NCBI RefSeq assembly: GCF_020554865.1
Contig: NZ_JAJCIC010000005.1
Location: forward strand, 62,001-126,000
Reading direction: 5' to 3'
Source: Lacrimispora sp. 210928-DFI.3.58
GTDB taxonomy: Bacteria; Bacillota; Clostridia; Lachnospirales; Lachnospiraceae
DNA length: 64,000 bases
Below are positions 47,153 through 57,311 of the stretch, one piece after another. The translations under genes were made by a program, and so were the position numbers. The notes beneath the pieces are model-generated. The model had not been told where the DNA came from. It worked only from the letters and a program-made list of their open reading frames with translations, and searched no databases. Position 1 is the stretch's first letter. Every line of letters starts with the position of its first letter.

Positions 47153-47465
47153 TGTGTAGCCTCCTGAAAACCATTTCTGTATAACAGATTATGCCCTATG
47201 AAGGTAAGAATGTCAAGTGAGATTCCGTCTGCATCCTCGGAAATACAAAATACGAGCGTTGTTGAGATTCCGCATGTTGCGTTGCTCCAGCCGTCCTCCC
47301 GGCAGTCACAGCACAAAATGCAGAAAGTCATGGCAAGCTTTCCCTTGAAAAACAACCTGTTTCCGTTATAATAGATAGAGGCAATGCAGCTGTGAGAGTA
47401 CAAAACAGCAGGCAGATCATAACAAATAAGCGAAGAGACAAAAACCAAATACAGGAGGTTCATAC
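47153..47465 (+). other. Intergenic region between TSCPD gene and mtnN
   Basis: 313 bases. It holds the mtnN promoter (TTGAAA at 47345-47350, TATAAT at 47367-47372, 16-base spacer) and a ribosome binding site AGGAGG just before mtnN. An apparent minus-strand frame through here lacks a ribosome binding site. Nothing else seen. Confidence 0.6.
47345..47372 (+). promoter_or_regulatory. mtnN promoter
   Basis: TTGAAA, 16 bases, TATAAT, 94 bases before the start codon of mtnN. Confidence 0.6.
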
Positions 47466-48164
47466 ATGTTAGGTATCATTGGCGCTATGGATGAGGAAGT
47501 AGCGAAGATCAAGGAGCAGCTGGAGGATGTGCTGGTGGAGACCAGGGCAGCGATGGATTTTTATAAAGGAAAGCTGGATGGGAGAGAGGTTGTTGTGGTG
47601 CGTTCCGGTATCGGCAAGGTAAATGCGGCCATGTGCACGCAGATCCTGGCAGACATCTATGGGGTAAGCGGCATTATCAATACAGGGATCGCCGGTTCTC
47701 TGAAGGCTGAGATCAATATTGGAGATATTGTTCTGTCTGAGGACGCTCTTCAGCACGATATGGATGCCACAGGCTTTGGCTATGAGCCCGGACAGGTGCC
47801 CAGGGTGGATACTCTTTCCTTTCAGGCAGATAAGGGCCTGATCGGGCTGGCAAAGGACTGCTGCAGCAGGGTGAATCCCGATATCAATACCTTTGTGGGC
47901 CGTGTGGTCTCCGGGGACCAGTTCATTTCTGATAAGGCAAAGAAGGAATGGCTTGTGAAGACCTTTCAGGGCTACTGCACAGAGATGGAGGGAGCTGCTA
48001 TTGCCCAGGCCTGCTACTTAAATGGCATTCCATTTCTGATCGTAAGGGCGATTTCCGATAAGGCGGATGACAGCGCTTCTGTAGACTATCCGGCATTTGA
48101 GGCCCAGGCCATTGGGCATTCCGTTAATCTGCTGACAGAGATGATCCGCTGCTATGAGGAGTAG
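47466..48164 (+). CDS. mtnN: 5'-methylthioadenosine/S-adenosylhomocysteine nucleosidase
   Basis: 232 residues. Family motifs: LGIIGAMDEEVAKIKEQL with the catalytic Glu, RSGIGKVNAAMCTQILAD, INTGIAGSLK, LQHDMDATGFGY, VSGDQFI and the substrate-binding EMEGAAIAQACY, then VRAISDKAD. It splits adenine from methylthioadenosine and S-adenosylhomocysteine, recycling SAM by-products and feeding autoinducer-2 synthesis. Length is normal. Start ATG at 47466 after AGGAGG. Confidence 0.92.
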   Translation: MLGIIGAMDEEVAKIKEQLEDVLVETRAAMDFYKGKLDGREVVVVRSGIGKVNAAMCTQILADIYGVSGIINTGIAGSLKAEINIGDIVLSEDALQHDMDATGFGYEPGQVPRVDTLSFQADKGLIGLAKDCCSRVNPDINTFVGRVVSGDQFISDKAKKEWLVKTFQGYCTEMEGAAIAQACYLNGIPFLIVRAISDKADDSASVDYPAFEAQAIGHSVNLLTEMIRCYEE

Positions 48165-48406
48165 CATACGGATACACTAAGACTTTCAACCTGAGATTCA
48201 AAATCGTTTTTTAGGAGAATTTGACGAACGATTCTAGGCTCTCTCAACTTCCCAAATCCAAAACCGTTGCTATAATAGACCTTACCGGGAACGCCTGACT
48301 GCAGGGGCGTTTTCCGGGAGGCGGAGATCAGGGGACATGGACTCATATCCCGCCGAAAAAATAATAGAAACGGGAAGGAATCCGGGAAGAAAGGGGAGCT
48401 TTTATT

Positions 48407-49165
48407 ATGATGAGCTTTTTACAGACGGGAAAGGCATTGTATGTGCTGGCAGCAATCTGCCTGGCTGGTGTATTCAGCAGGCTGATGGCAGGAAGCTTCT
48501 ACAAAGGATTAATCAAAGAAAGTACGAATCTGGCGCTGACAAAGAACAAATATCTGCGCAATTTAAAGCAGAGTGCAGAGGATACATACAGGATCAATCA
48601 GGGCATGAACAACACGCGTGTATATCTGGAGCGTCAGATATATGGCCTTCGCATGCTGGGCTTGTCTGTCAGAGGTTTGGACAACCTCTCCGGGCAGCTG
48701 ACGCTTCTCTGCTTTTTGGCAGGAGGCGGAGCAGCCTTTCTCTCTTATTGGTACAGAAGCGATAATTATTATATTGTGCTTTACGGAACCGTAGGTATCC
48801 TGGCAGGGATGTTTACCATGCTGGTGGACTACGGGGTGAATCTGGAGGCAAAGCGCCAGCAGCTGTTGACCTGCCTTCAGGATTATATGGAAAATGTGAT
48901 GTGGCCGCGGCTTAACAGGGAAGGCGGAGATTATACACCGGCAGCTGCAGCAGAAGGGGAGCACAGGGAACCGGCGGCTGTGCGCTCTATCGGAAGGGAA
49001 CGCCGTTTCAATAATAATACAAGAAGAGGGCTGGAGCAGGCGGCTGCCAGCAGGGAAAACAGCAAAGAAAAGAAGGAGGACAGGTCAGGAGAAAACTGGC
49101 TCCAGGACTTAAATCCCGACCAGAAGCGGATGCTGGGGGAATTGCTCAAGGAATTTATATCTTAG
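48407..49165 (+). CDS. Membrane protein of unknown function
   Basis: 252 residues; ATG at 48407 or 48410. Three membrane helices: ALYVLAAICLAGVFSRLMAG near the start, LTLLCFLAGGGAAFLSYWY near 95-115, and YIVLYGTVGILAGMFTMLV near 120-140. The C-terminal 80 residues are hydrophilic and end DQKRMLGELLKEFIS. No family recognised, though similar proteins occur in Lachnospiraceae backbones. The 240 bases upstream hold no gene. Confidence 0.65.
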   Translation: MMSFLQTGKALYVLAAICLAGVFSRLMAGSFYKGLIKESTNLALTKNKYLRNLKQSAEDTYRINQGMNNTRVYLERQIYGLRMLGLSVRGLDNLSGQLTLLCFLAGGGAAFLSYWYRSDNYYIVLYGTVGILAGMFTMLVDYGVNLEAKRQQLLTCLQDYMENVMWPRLNREGGDYTPAAAAEGEHREPAAVRSIGRERRFNNNTRRGLEQAAASRENSKEKKEDRSGENWLQDLNPDQKRMLGELLKEFIS

Positions 49166-49467
49166 CAGGGAAATATGCAGGGTCACAGCAACAGTTCCAG
49201 GGAAAGACAGTGAAAGACTTTGCATGAAAGGCCCTGAGGGACGGCAGCTGTTGAGCTGACCATAGAATGATACTTTCAGGCCGGTTCCATCCGCAACGGA
49301 GCACGTATTATGTTTGAAATGATGATTCATGTTGAGGAAACCCATGTGGTGATCCTCCTTGAAGAAAGATGGCGTGGATACCGATGGTATGGACGGACTT
49401 GGAGAAAAGAGCTGCATAAGAGATCATGATCATATAGCAAGGGGGAAGTCTGAGAGCGGGCTTCCCC
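49166..49467. other. Gene-free interval with convergent terminator
   Basis: 302 bases. A hairpin with arms AAGGGGGAAG (49439-49448) and CTTCCCCTT (49461-49469) sits at its right end, next to the minus-strand gene's stop, and can end transcription from either side. The remaining 270 bases show no coding frame or clear repeat. Confidence 0.55.
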
Positions 49468-49734
49468 TTATTCTTCAATCACCTGGATCTCCAGAAAATC
49501 AAAATCAATCGCTTCAATAAAATTATCCTGGGTAAAGCGGGCCTTGTCGTGGCGCTGAAACTCGCGGATGGTGGAGTCAAGCCAGATAGGCTTTCCCAGG
49601 TCGAACTGGTAACAGAGCTCGTCCAGTGCATCGAATACCATCTGTGTTCTGGACAGGGAGTAGTCGCTGTTGCAGCTCACAGAGTCCTTTACCAGATGAT
49701 TATCCTTCATGATCTTTCCCCACATTCTGAACAT
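49468..49734 (-). CDS. Small hypothetical protein (88 aa)
   Basis: 88 residues on the minus strand; start with AGGAGG at 49734. It includes VKDSVSCNSDYSLSRTQMVF, then ALDELCYQFDLGKPIWLDST, and ends in an acidic EIQVIEE. The pattern is that of a small conserved cytosolic protein known in Lachnospiraceae genomes without a name. Function unknown. Confidence 0.65.
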   Translation of the reverse strand: MFRMWGKIMKDNHLVKDSVSCNSDYSLSRTQMVFDALDELCYQFDLGKPIWLDSTIREFQRHDKARFTQDNFIEAIDFDFLEIQVIEE

Positions 49735-49954
49735 AACAAGGCCTCCTTTTGATCTTACAGCGTTGGACTTTTGAAGCCTGCCCTTTGGAAGGCCGGCTGA
49801 GGTTTAAGTATAACACGGCTGCCGGAATTTTTGAAGGGGTTTGCAATTTTTTACAACATCCCTTGTTCTGAAACCATATTTGTAGTAAGCTATAAATAAC
49901 GTAAAACAGGGCCCAAGGAGATTGTCTGAGGGCTGCAGCAAGGAGGAAATCCAG

Positions 49955-51076
49955 GTGGGACAGGCTATTACTGATTATGCAAGGTTCCTGGCAGATGCCA
50001 GGGATGCAGTATACCGTCTGAACTGTGACCAGAATACAGCCAGCCAGCTGGCGGCCCAGGAGGACAAGCAGGAGAGAGAGCTGGAGGCAGCAAAGAAGGC
50101 TGTTGCCGACTCCATCAGCCAGACCATAAAAAAGCGTCTGGGGGAGATCAATTCCAGCTATGACAAGGAGATTGGAAAGGGTCAGGACAGGCTGAAAAAG
50201 GCCAGAGCAAAACGGGAAAAAGCGAAAAACAAGGGCATGAAGGAGCGTATTGCCGAGGAGACCGGCGAGCTTAGGGAGCACAATAGGGAGCTGAAAGTAC
50301 AGATGCGCACTCTGTTTCAGAAGGAGCGTGTTCCGGCTGTCTGCAATACGAATTTCTACTATGCACTGTACTATCCCAGAGGGCTGAAGGAATTCGGCAT
50401 TCTGCTCTTAACGCTTCTCATATGCTTTTTGGCGGTTCCCTGCGGTATCTATTTTGCGATCCCTCAGAGAAAGATCGCTTATCTGATCGCAGTGTATTTT
50501 GCAGATGTGCTGGTCTTCGGCGGGCTGTATGTTATGGTGGGGAACAGGACAAAGATGCGCTTTCAGGATGCCCTGAAAAAGGGACGCGCCATCCGCAATA
50601 CCTTGAGATCCAACGGAAAGAAGATCAAGATCATCACCCGCACGATCATGAAGGACGGGGATGAGGATCTCTATGATCTTGAGAAATACGATGATGAGAT
50701 CGCCTGTGCAGAGCAGGAGCTGGAGGAGATCACCTCAAAGAAAAAGGATGCACTGAGCACCTTCGAGAATGTGACAAAGAATATCATCTCCGATGAGATC
50801 GCAGGCAGCTACAAGGCAAAGCTCGACAGTCTGGAGCAGGAGCTGGAGGAGACGGCCCGCTCCCTGCGGAAACTGGAGACGCAGATCAAGGAGCAGAATA
50901 TCCATATCACAGATACCTACGGTCCCTATCTGGGAAAGGAATTTCTGGAGCCGGATAAGATCAGTGAGCTTTCAAGGCTGATCCAGAGCGGAACAGCGTC
51001 CAATATAACAGAGGCCATCGAGTTTTACAAAAACAGCCGGACAGAAAAGACTCCGGCAAAAGCCGCGCAGCCATAA
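49955..51076 (+). CDS. Membrane protein with coiled coils
   Basis: 373 residues from GTG at 49955, 8 bases after AAGGAGG; a TTG at 49922 is less likely. A long charged coiled coil (residues about 30-120) precedes two membrane helices (LLLTLLICFLAVPCGIYFAI and IAYLIAVYFADVLVFGGLYV), and a second coiled coil (residues about 225-320) follows, ending in a Pro/Ala tail. Looks like a membrane-anchored scaffold. It is next to the YhaN-like ATPase on the other strand, but no functional link is visible. Confidence 0.6.
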   Translation: MGQAITDYARFLADARDAVYRLNCDQNTASQLAAQEDKQERELEAAKKAVADSISQTIKKRLGEINSSYDKEIGKGQDRLKKARAKREKAKNKGMKERIAEETGELREHNRELKVQMRTLFQKERVPAVCNTNFYYALYYPRGLKEFGILLLTLLICFLAVPCGIYFAIPQRKIAYLIAVYFADVLVFGGLYVMVGNRTKMRFQDALKKGRAIRNTLRSNGKKIKIITRTIMKDGDEDLYDLEKYDDEIACAEQELEEITSKKKDALSTFENVTKNIISDEIAGSYKAKLDSLEQELEETARSLRKLETQIKEQNIHITDTYGPYLGKEFLEPDKISELSRLIQSGTASNITEAIEFYKNSRTEKTPAKAAQP

Positions 51077-51130
51077 GCGTAAGGCCGCGGCAGGAAGGGC
51101 AGCGGTCATAAAAACAGCTTAGGAAAATAA

Positions 51131-51190
51131 AAATCCCTGTCCGGCAGGAAGAGGCATATAAAAGGATATGCATCTGCCGGATAGGGATTT
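51131..51190. terminator. Long bidirectional terminator
   Basis: Nested arms: AAATCCCT (51131-51138) / AGGGATTT (51183-51190) and CCGGCAG (51141-51147) / CTGCCGG (51174-51180), and inside them GCATAT / ATATGC. A-run on the left, T-run on the right. Serves the convergent ends of the coiled-coil gene and the YhaN-like gene. Confidence 0.8.
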
Positions 51191-51240
51191 ACTTTTGCGA
51201 AGCAGTGAGCCGTAAGCCCCCGGAGAGGGCTGTTTGCAGT

Positions 51241-53103
51241 TTATATGGACACCAGATGATACTTCACCTGATTTGCAGTCAGCAGCTGGGCCTCCCTCTG
51301 ATGGCAGGTAAAGATAATGATCTGATTGTCATAGGCCTTCACAAGCCATTTTAATGCAACCTTCAGGCGCTCATCGTCATAGAGCACAAAGCTGTCGTCA
51401 AAGATCAGGGGCATGGGCTCTCCATCCCCCTGGACCAGCTTTGCGGCAGCCAGGCGGACAGCCAGGTAGATCTGGTCCATAGTTCCGCTGCTGACCTGGG
51501 AAATAGGCACCAGGCGTGTGGGCGTGTTCATGGAAATGTCCAGATTCTGGTCAATGCTCATGCTGGTGTAGATCCCGCCGGTGATCCCTGCGATGAGCTC
51601 GGAAGCCGTCTTATTCAGATACAGTCCAAAGGAATCCCGGATGGAGGTGGACAGGGCCGTCATGGTATCCAGGGCCAGATCAATGGCATCCAGCTCCTCC
51701 TGAAGGCGTTCATTTTCAGCCAGAACCCGCTTTAGGGACTCCGCCTTTGTCTTGCACTCATCCAGATGGGCAAGCTTCTGCTCCAGCTCCCATTGGATGC
51801 GCTGCTGCTTTTCAATCTCCTCTGTACAGCCCTCTTCCCTGGACTGGAGTCCGCTGATCTCATCGGTCAGCTGCTTTAAGGTCTCCTCAGACTGCTCCAC
51901 TGCCTTGCTGAGACGCAGGAATTCCGCCATCTTTTCCTCCAGCGCCGTCATGGCCTCCGGAGAAATGGAGGAATCCCCCAGATGCCGTGCAAAGATCTCC
52001 TGCAGCAGGCGTGTGCTGGTATTGAGCTCCTTTTTAAACCTGCTGCTCCTGCCAAACAGAAGGATGGCCAAAGCCAGGGAAATGGCGGAGAAAACAGCCA
52101 GCACGCCCGCAGCCGCGGCCATGGGCACCGGGGGGCTTACAATGCTTTGAACCACTTCAGGCGCTGCAAGGCAGAGTGCCGCGCTGCCGCCGCAGGCCGC
52201 CATCACAAGGAGCATGAGCAGGGCGAAAACTGTCCTGGATCTGCGGCTGCAGGCCTCCCTGGCGCTCTCGTAGCCGGAATAGAGGATTTTGGTGTCATTC
52301 ATATATTTCTGGACAGAGGCCTGGTCGGAGAACTGGCTGTTTAACAGGATCTGCCGTCCCTTCACTGTTTTTTCAAGCAAAGCCTCCTTTTCCTTCTGCC
52401 GTCCCTCCAGCTCCTTTTTCACCTCGCTCTTCTTCGAACGGAAGGAGGTGAGCTGATTCGCATACTGGGGAGCAGAGATCTCCTGCTCGATCTTTCTGAT
52501 CTCTCCCAAAAGGGAGGTGTAGCTTCTGGCAGCCTCCGGCACCATCTGATTTTCAAACTCCCGGCGCTGGGATTTCAGATAGGCGCTGGCTTTTGTAATA
52601 TTTAAGGCAATGCTGCCGGAGGTATTGAGGTTGGCGATGTAATTGCGCAGCTCGCCTACCATTCCCTCCTCGGTAGCGCATTTCAGCTGCCCGATGCTGA
52701 TGGTATTGCTGTAGGAGGTCTCCGACAGCCCGCAGCGCAGCTTGTCCCAGAGGGCCTTTGTGGGCTCCTCCGGCCGCCCCAGGGTTTCATTGATGATGGA
52801 CAGGCTCTTATTTCCCTTCTGGAATCTCCGCTCAATGCGGTAGACCTGGCCTTCGCACTCCAGGCGCATCCAGCCCTCATAGGTGCCGCTGTTCCTCCAG
52901 GGCTCATATTTGGAGTAGGTGTCATTTTTGGAGGCGCGTCCCCGCTGCTTCTCGATGCCGAAGAGCATTCCCTTGATAAAGGTGTGGAGGGTAGACTTTC
53001 CGGCCTCATTTTTCCCATAGACAACATTGAGCCCGTCCTGAAAGGATATGTCCATATTGTTGAATTTTCCAAAGCCGTCAATGTGCAGGCTGAGTATTTT
53101 CAT
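51241..53103 (-). CDS. SMC/YhaN-like ATPase with two membrane helices
   Basis: 620 residues. The N-terminus ILSLHIDGFGKFNNMDISFQ and Walker A GKNEAGKST (residues 31-39) belong to the RecF/Rad50-like AAA ATPases; the C-terminal signature ISQVSSGTMDQIYLAVRLA and the Walker B LIFDDSFVLYDDERL follow. In the middle, within the coiled coil, two hydrophobic segments (FALLMLLVMAACGGSAALCL; AAAAGVLAVFSAISLALAIL) suggest membrane anchoring, as in YhaN-type proteins. It is expected to work with the phosphoesterase upstream at DNA ends. Overlapping control with the 53109 gene (5-base gap). Confidence 0.8.
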   Translation of the reverse strand: MKILSLHIDGFGKFNNMDISFQDGLNVVYGKNEAGKSTLHTFIKGMLFGIEKQRGRASKNDTYSKYEPWRNSGTYEGWMRLECEGQVYRIERRFQKGNKSLSIINETLGRPEEPTKALWDKLRCGLSETSYSNTISIGQLKCATEEGMVGELRNYIANLNTSGSIALNITKASAYLKSQRREFENQMVPEAARSYTSLLGEIRKIEQEISAPQYANQLTSFRSKKSEVKKELEGRQKEKEALLEKTVKGRQILLNSQFSDQASVQKYMNDTKILYSGYESAREACSRRSRTVFALLMLLVMAACGGSAALCLAAPEVVQSIVSPPVPMAAAAGVLAVFSAISLALAILLFGRSSRFKKELNTSTRLLQEIFARHLGDSSISPEAMTALEEKMAEFLRLSKAVEQSEETLKQLTDEISGLQSREEGCTEEIEKQQRIQWELEQKLAHLDECKTKAESLKRVLAENERLQEELDAIDLALDTMTALSTSIRDSFGLYLNKTASELIAGITGGIYTSMSIDQNLDISMNTPTRLVPISQVSSGTMDQIYLAVRLAAAKLVQGDGEPMPLIFDDSFVLYDDERLKVALKWLVKAYDNQIIIFTCHQREAQLLTANQVKYHLVSI

Positions 53104-53108
53104 GGGTT

Positions 53109-54179
53109 TTAACTCCTTTCGTCCGTGGTGTGCAGCAGGGCATTGACTCCGTAATGCAGGGCCTTCTTCTCCACAGGGCTCATCTGCTCCTTTTGGAGCG
53201 CCTGGATAAAGAAGCCGATCATATCGCTGGAGTGCTCCGCAAACAGGGCGGAGAAGTCATACTGGGGTTCAGAGTCATCAATGATCTCTGCGATCCGAAA
53301 GCGCGCCATGAGAGGCTCCAGGTCAAAGGAAATGTCGGGATCCCTCATTCCCTTGATGCGGAAGCGGTAGATATTCTGACTGCCTCTGGCTTCGATCTCC
53401 CGTGCGATCCTGTCGGACAGCTCGCCGTTTGTGGTGTTCTTAGAAATGCTCACAGCCAGAGGAATGTATTGAAGGCTTGCAAGGGGGATGAAGTCCAGCT
53501 GTGTGATCTTCCTGGTGACAGGATGGATCTCCCCGGCAAAAAAGCCGTGAGGCCCTGTCTCTGTCAGGTCAAGAGGCTCCGGGGAGCCGCAGTAGGCCAT
53601 TTTCCGCTCGGCCAGGACCTGGGGCTTATGGATATGGCCCAGGGCAATGTAGGAAAATGGAGACAGCTCCAGGCTGTTGTAGTTCATGGGCAGATGAGAG
53701 GCATCGCCTCCGTGGGCCATGAGGATCTGTATCCGGTTGTTTAACGGCACCTGGATATCCTCCAGCAGAGGCGACTTGATCTCAGCCGTGTGGTAGCTGA
53801 AGCCGTAGACCTCCGTGTTAATATCCTCAAAATAGACAGAGGTCAGCTTCCCATCCATTAAAAAGGTCACATTGGGAGCCCAGGTAAAGCTCAAGAGGGC
53901 GGAATTATCCCGGATCCGGTCATGATTTCCGGCTATGAGAATGACTTTGACAGTAGGTATGGTGGAAAAGAGGTAGTTGACCTCCTTCAGATCCTTCATA
54001 AGGGGCTGCCGGTGGAACAGATCGCCGCTTATGAACAGACAGTCCGCGTCCATATCCTTTGCATGGGCGACAATGGCCCGGAAGGTATCCTTGATGGCCT
54101 GGGCACGCTCCTTGCCCCAGGGCTTACCTGCGTCAGGGCACATGCCCCAGTGGATATCTCCTGTGTGGATGAATTTCAT
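53109..54179 (-). CDS. YhaO/SbcD-like metallophosphoesterase
   Basis: 356 residues. Metal-binding motifs of the calcineurin-like family: FIHTGDIHWGM (D-x-H), LFISGDLFHRQ (G-D-x-x-H), VILIAGNHDRIRD (G-N-H-D) and ALGHIHKPQ (G-H-x-H). It is the nuclease partner of the ATPase encoded downstream; the pair resembles B. subtilis YhaO-YhaN and Mre11-Rad50/SbcCD, which trim DNA ends during break repair. Start ATG at 54179 with GAGGAGGCC upstream. Confidence 0.82.
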   Translation of the reverse strand: MKFIHTGDIHWGMCPDAGKPWGKERAQAIKDTFRAIVAHAKDMDADCLFISGDLFHRQPLMKDLKEVNYLFSTIPTVKVILIAGNHDRIRDNSALLSFTWAPNVTFLMDGKLTSVYFEDINTEVYGFSYHTAEIKSPLLEDIQVPLNNRIQILMAHGGDASHLPMNYNSLELSPFSYIALGHIHKPQVLAERKMAYCGSPEPLDLTETGPHGFFAGEIHPVTRKITQLDFIPLASLQYIPLAVSISKNTTNGELSDRIAREIEARGSQNIYRFRIKGMRDPDISFDLEPLMARFRIAEIIDDSEPQYDFSALFAEHSSDMIGFFIQALQKEQMSPVEKKALHYGVNALLHTTDERS

Positions 54180-54266
54180 GTAGGCCTCCTCTGATTACAA
54201 AGTGCCAGGCCCCTGACAGGGCAGGCGCCTGGCGAGATGTGAAATCAAACATGAAAGAACGGTTAC

Positions 54267-55658
54267 TTATAATTCGCAGTTATTCACAGTACGTGGGAAG
54301 GGGATCACGTCGCGGATGTTGGACATGCCTGTGAGGTACATCACGCAGCGCTCAAAGCCCAGCCCAAAGCCTGCATGGCGGGTGGAGCCGTATTTTCTGA
54401 GGTCAAGGTAGAAGCCGTAGTCCTCTTTCTTAAGTCCCAGTTCGTCCATCCTTGCAACCAGCTTCTCATAGTTGTCTTCCCTCTGGCTGCCTCCGATGAT
54501 CTCTCCGATGCCCGGCACTAAGCAGTCCACAGCGGCAACCGTCTTGTTGTCCGGGTTCAGCTTCATGTAGAAGGCCTTGATCTCCTTCGGATAGTCTGTG
54601 ACAAAGACAGGCTTCTTAAACAGCTGCTCTGTCAGGTAGCGCTCATGCTCCGTCTGAAGGTCGCAGCCCCAGGATACCTTGTAATCAAACTGGTCATTGT
54701 GTTTTTCAAGAAGCTCGATGGCCTCTGTGTATGTCACATGGGCAAACTCGGAGTTTAATACATTGTTCAGGCGCTCAAGCAGGCCCTTGTCCACAAACTG
54801 GTTGAAGAAATTCATCTCCTCCGGCGCATGCTCCAGTACATAGCGGATGATATATTTTAACATCCCCTCTGCCAGGCGCATGTCATCATCCAGATCTGCA
54901 AACGCCATCTCAGGCTCGATCATCCAGAACTCAGCCGCATGGCGGGTGGTGTTGGAATTCTCAGCACGGAAGGTGGGGCCGAAGGTGTAGATATTGCGGA
55001 AGGCCATGGCATAGGTCTCACCGTTTAACTGTCCGCTTACGGTGAGGTTGGTTGGCTTGCCGAAGAAATCCTTTGTGTAATCGACCTTTCCGTCCTCTGC
55101 CTTAGGAATATTGTTTAAGTCCATGGTGGTTACCTGGAACATTTCGCCTGCGCCCTCACAGTCGCTGCCTGTGATCAGAGGAGTGTGGACGTACACGAAA
55201 TCCTTCTCCTGAAAATACTGGTGGATCGCATAGGCGATCAGTGAGCGCACGCGGAATACGGCCTGGAAGGTGTTGGTGCGCGGCCTTAAATGGGAAATAG
55301 TGCGCAGGTACTCAAAGGAATGGCGCTTTTTCTGCAGAGGATAGTCCGGTGCAGAGGGACCCTCCACTGTGACCTCTTCTGCCTGGATCTCAAAAGGCTG
55401 CTTGGCCTGGGGAGTTGCCACCAGGGTTCCCTTTACGATAATGGCAGTGCCTACGCTGAGCTTAGAAACTTCAGCAAAATTCGCCAGGCTGTCGTGATAA
55501 ACCACCTGCAGTGTCTCAAAATAAGTGCCGTCACTTACAACAATAAAGCCAAAGGCCTTAGAATCGCGCAAGCTGCGTACCCATCCCCCGATGGTGATCT
55601 CTTTGTCTAAAAATGTTTCCGGATGCTTGTAAAGTTCTCTTACGGTGATCAGATCCAT
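54267..55658 (-). CDS. asnS: Asparaginyl-tRNA synthetase
   Basis: 463 residues. The anticodon-binding OB-fold is at the N-terminus ([19 protein letters not shown]), and class II motifs follow: [37 protein letters not shown]; and the C-terminal [15 protein letters not shown]. It charges tRNA-Asn with asparagine. Length is typical (about 463 residues). Start ATG at 55658 with AAAGGAG upstream. No T-box pattern was found in the leader. Confidence 0.93.
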   Translation of the reverse strand: MDLITVRELYKHPETFLDKEITIGGWVRSLRDSKAFGFIVVSDGTYFETLQVVYHDSLANFAEVSKLSVGTAIIVKGTLVATPQAKQPFEIQAEEVTVEGPSAPDYPLQKKRHSFEYLRTISHLRPRTNTFQAVFRVRSLIAYAIHQYFQEKDFVYVHTPLITGSDCEGAGEMFQVTTMDLNNIPKAEDGKVDYTKDFFGKPTNLTVSGQLNGETYAMAFRNIYTFGPTFRAENSNTTRHAAEFWMIEPEMAFADLDDDMRLAEGMLKYIIRYVLEHAPEEMNFFNQFVDKGLLERLNNVLNSEFAHVTYTEAIELLEKHNDQFDYKVSWGCDLQTEHERYLTEQLFKKPVFVTDYPKEIKAFYMKLNPDNKTVAAVDCLVPGIGEIIGGSQREDNYEKLVARMDELGLKKEDYGFYLDLRKYGSTRHAGFGLGFERCVMYLTGMSNIRDVIPFPRTVNNCEL

Positions 55659-56036
55659 GACTGATATCTCCTTTTCTCCTATTATTTAACGATGAAAGTA
55701 TCCCCGATCCCCCAGAAATTCTGCGGTAAATAAATACATACAACGTGATTATATGATATTTCCTCCAATGTTTCAAGGCTTATCTGCCCAGTTATCTTTC
55801 CTTCCGCTTCCTATTATAATGCGGAAAAGAAAACCTGCCAGCGAGAGGAATATTTTGTGGTACCGGGGGCATGATAGCTACAAGATATGGAATCTAGTCA
55901 AAAAAAGAGAAAAATCGAGTGGAAATGTCGGAAAAATGCACAAAAACAATGAAATAAATTTAAATATTTATGTACTATTTATGGAGTTTGTGATATAATT
56001 GAAATTACAAAAATTTCAACAGCAAGAGGTGATAAC
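55659..56036. other. Divergent intergenic region asnS / glgC
   Basis: 378 bases. It holds the glgC extended -10 element TGATATAAT (55991-55999) and the AT-rich tract in front of it, plus the asnS leader on the other strand. No gene or known riboswitch was recognised. A frame at 55753-55998 has no ribosome binding site. Confidence 0.5.
55991..55999 (+). promoter_or_regulatory. Extended -10 element for glgC
   Basis: TGATATAAT: TG, one base, TATAAT. The -35 region (TGTACT at 55971, 17-base spacer to 55994) is weak, which extended -10 promoters tolerate. It lies 38 bases before the GTG start of glgC. Confidence 0.6.
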
Positions 56037-57311
56037 GTGATTAAGAAAGAAATGATTGCCATGCTTTTAGCTGGCGGACAGGGAAGCCGTCTTGGCGTAC
56101 TGACACAAAAAGTAGCTAAGCCGGCGGTATCTTTTGGGGGGAAGTACCGAATCATTGATTTTCCGCTGAGCAACTGCATTAACTCCGGCGTAGACACAGT
56201 CGGCGTATTAACGCAGTATCAGCCATTACGTTTAAATGCCCATATCGGAATTGGTATTCCGTGGGATTTGGACAGAAATGTCGGCGGTGTGACGATCTTA
56301 CCTCCATATGAAAGGAGCAAGGGCAGCGACTGGTATACAGGTACAGCCAATGCGATCTATCAGAACCTTGAGTATATGGAAGCATATAATCCGGAATATG
56401 TACTGATCTTATCAGGTGACCATATTTATAAAATGGACTATGAAGTAATGTTAGATTACCACAAAGCCAACAATGCGGATATCACCATTGCTGCTATGCC
56501 TGTACCAATTGAGGAGGCCAGCCGTTTCGGCATCCTGATCACAGACGAGTCCAACAGGATCACAGAATTTGAGGAGAAGCCTCCTGTTCCCAGGAGCAAC
56601 TTAGCTTCCATGGGCATTTACATTTTCAGCTGGCCGGTATTAAGGGAAGCCCTGATCAAGATGAAGGACGAGCCCGGCTGTGATTTCGGAAAGCATATCA
56701 TCCCATACTGCCATGGAAAGGGCGAGAGGATCTTTGCCTATGAGTACAACGGCTACTGGAAGGATGTAGGCACATTGGGCTCCTATTGGGAAGCAAATAT
56801 GGAGCTGATCGACATTATTCCTGAGTTCAATCTCTATGAGGAATACTGGAAGATCTATACAAAGAGCGAGGTTATACCGCCTCAGTTTATTTCCGCTGAC
56901 GCAAAGATCGAGCGCAGCATTATCGGGGAGGGCACAGAGGTTTACGGAGAGGTTGTCAACTCCGTGATCGGAGCCGGAGTCACGATCGCAGAGGGCGCAG
57001 TTGTGAGGGATTCCATTGTTATGCAGGGAGCCTCTATCGGCGCAGGTGCGAAGGTGGAGAAGGCCATCATTGCAGAGAATGTAAAGATCGGCGCAGGCAC
57101 AGAGCTGGGCGTAGGCGAGTACGCAACCAGCACATACGATCCGAAGGTATATCAGTTCGACCTTGTTACCATTGGTGAGAACTCTGTGATCCCTGAGCAT
57201 GTTAAGATCGGTAAGAATACAGCCATTGCAGGCGAGACGACCGCAGACGACTATCCTGACGGATTACTGGCAAGCGGAAATTACATTATAAAGGCAGGTG
57301 GCGTAAAATGA
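56037..57311 (+). CDS. glgC: Glucose-1-phosphate adenylyltransferase, GlgC subunit
   Basis: 424 residues from GTG at 56037 (AGAGGTGA upstream). The nucleotidyl-transfer motif [20 protein letters not shown] is at the start, followed by [36 protein letters not shown] and [10 protein letters not shown]. The C-terminal left-handed beta-helix ([19 protein letters not shown] and on) carries the repeated hexapeptides. It makes ADP-glucose for glycogen synthesis and is catalytically complete. Its stop overlaps the glgD start (ATGA). Confidence 0.9.
   Translation: MIKKEMIAMLLAGGQGSRLGVLTQKVAKPAVSFGGKYRIIDFPLSNCINSGVDTVGVLTQYQPLRLNAHIGIGIPWDLDRNVGGVTILPPYERSKGSDWYTGTANAIYQNLEYMEAYNPEYVLILSGDHIYKMDYEVMLDYHKANNADITIAAMPVPIEEASRFGILITDESNRITEFEEKPPVPRSNLASMGIYIFSWPVLREALIKMKDEPGCDFGKHIIPYCHGKGERIFAYEYNGYWKDVGTLGSYWEANMELIDIIPEFNLYEEYWKIYTKSEVIPPQFISADAKIERSIIGEGTEVYGEVVNSVIGAGVTIAEGAVVRDSIVMQGASIGAGAKVEKAIIAENVKIGAGTELGVGEYATSTYDPKVYQFDLVTIGENSVIPEHVKIGKNTAIAGETTADDYPDGLLASGNYIIKAGGVK

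Noticed and set aside
47149..47463. 104-codon minus-strand frame upstream of mtnN
   Set aside because: It covers the mtnN promoter, has no ribosome binding site, and its sequence is Cys/Leu/Ser-rich without any family likeness.
55840..55880. GTGGTACCGGGGGC stretch resembling the T-box antiterminator motif
   Set aside because: It lies on the + strand upstream of glgC, not in the direction of asnS, lacks the flanking stem and specifier loop, and no terminator follows. Probably chance.
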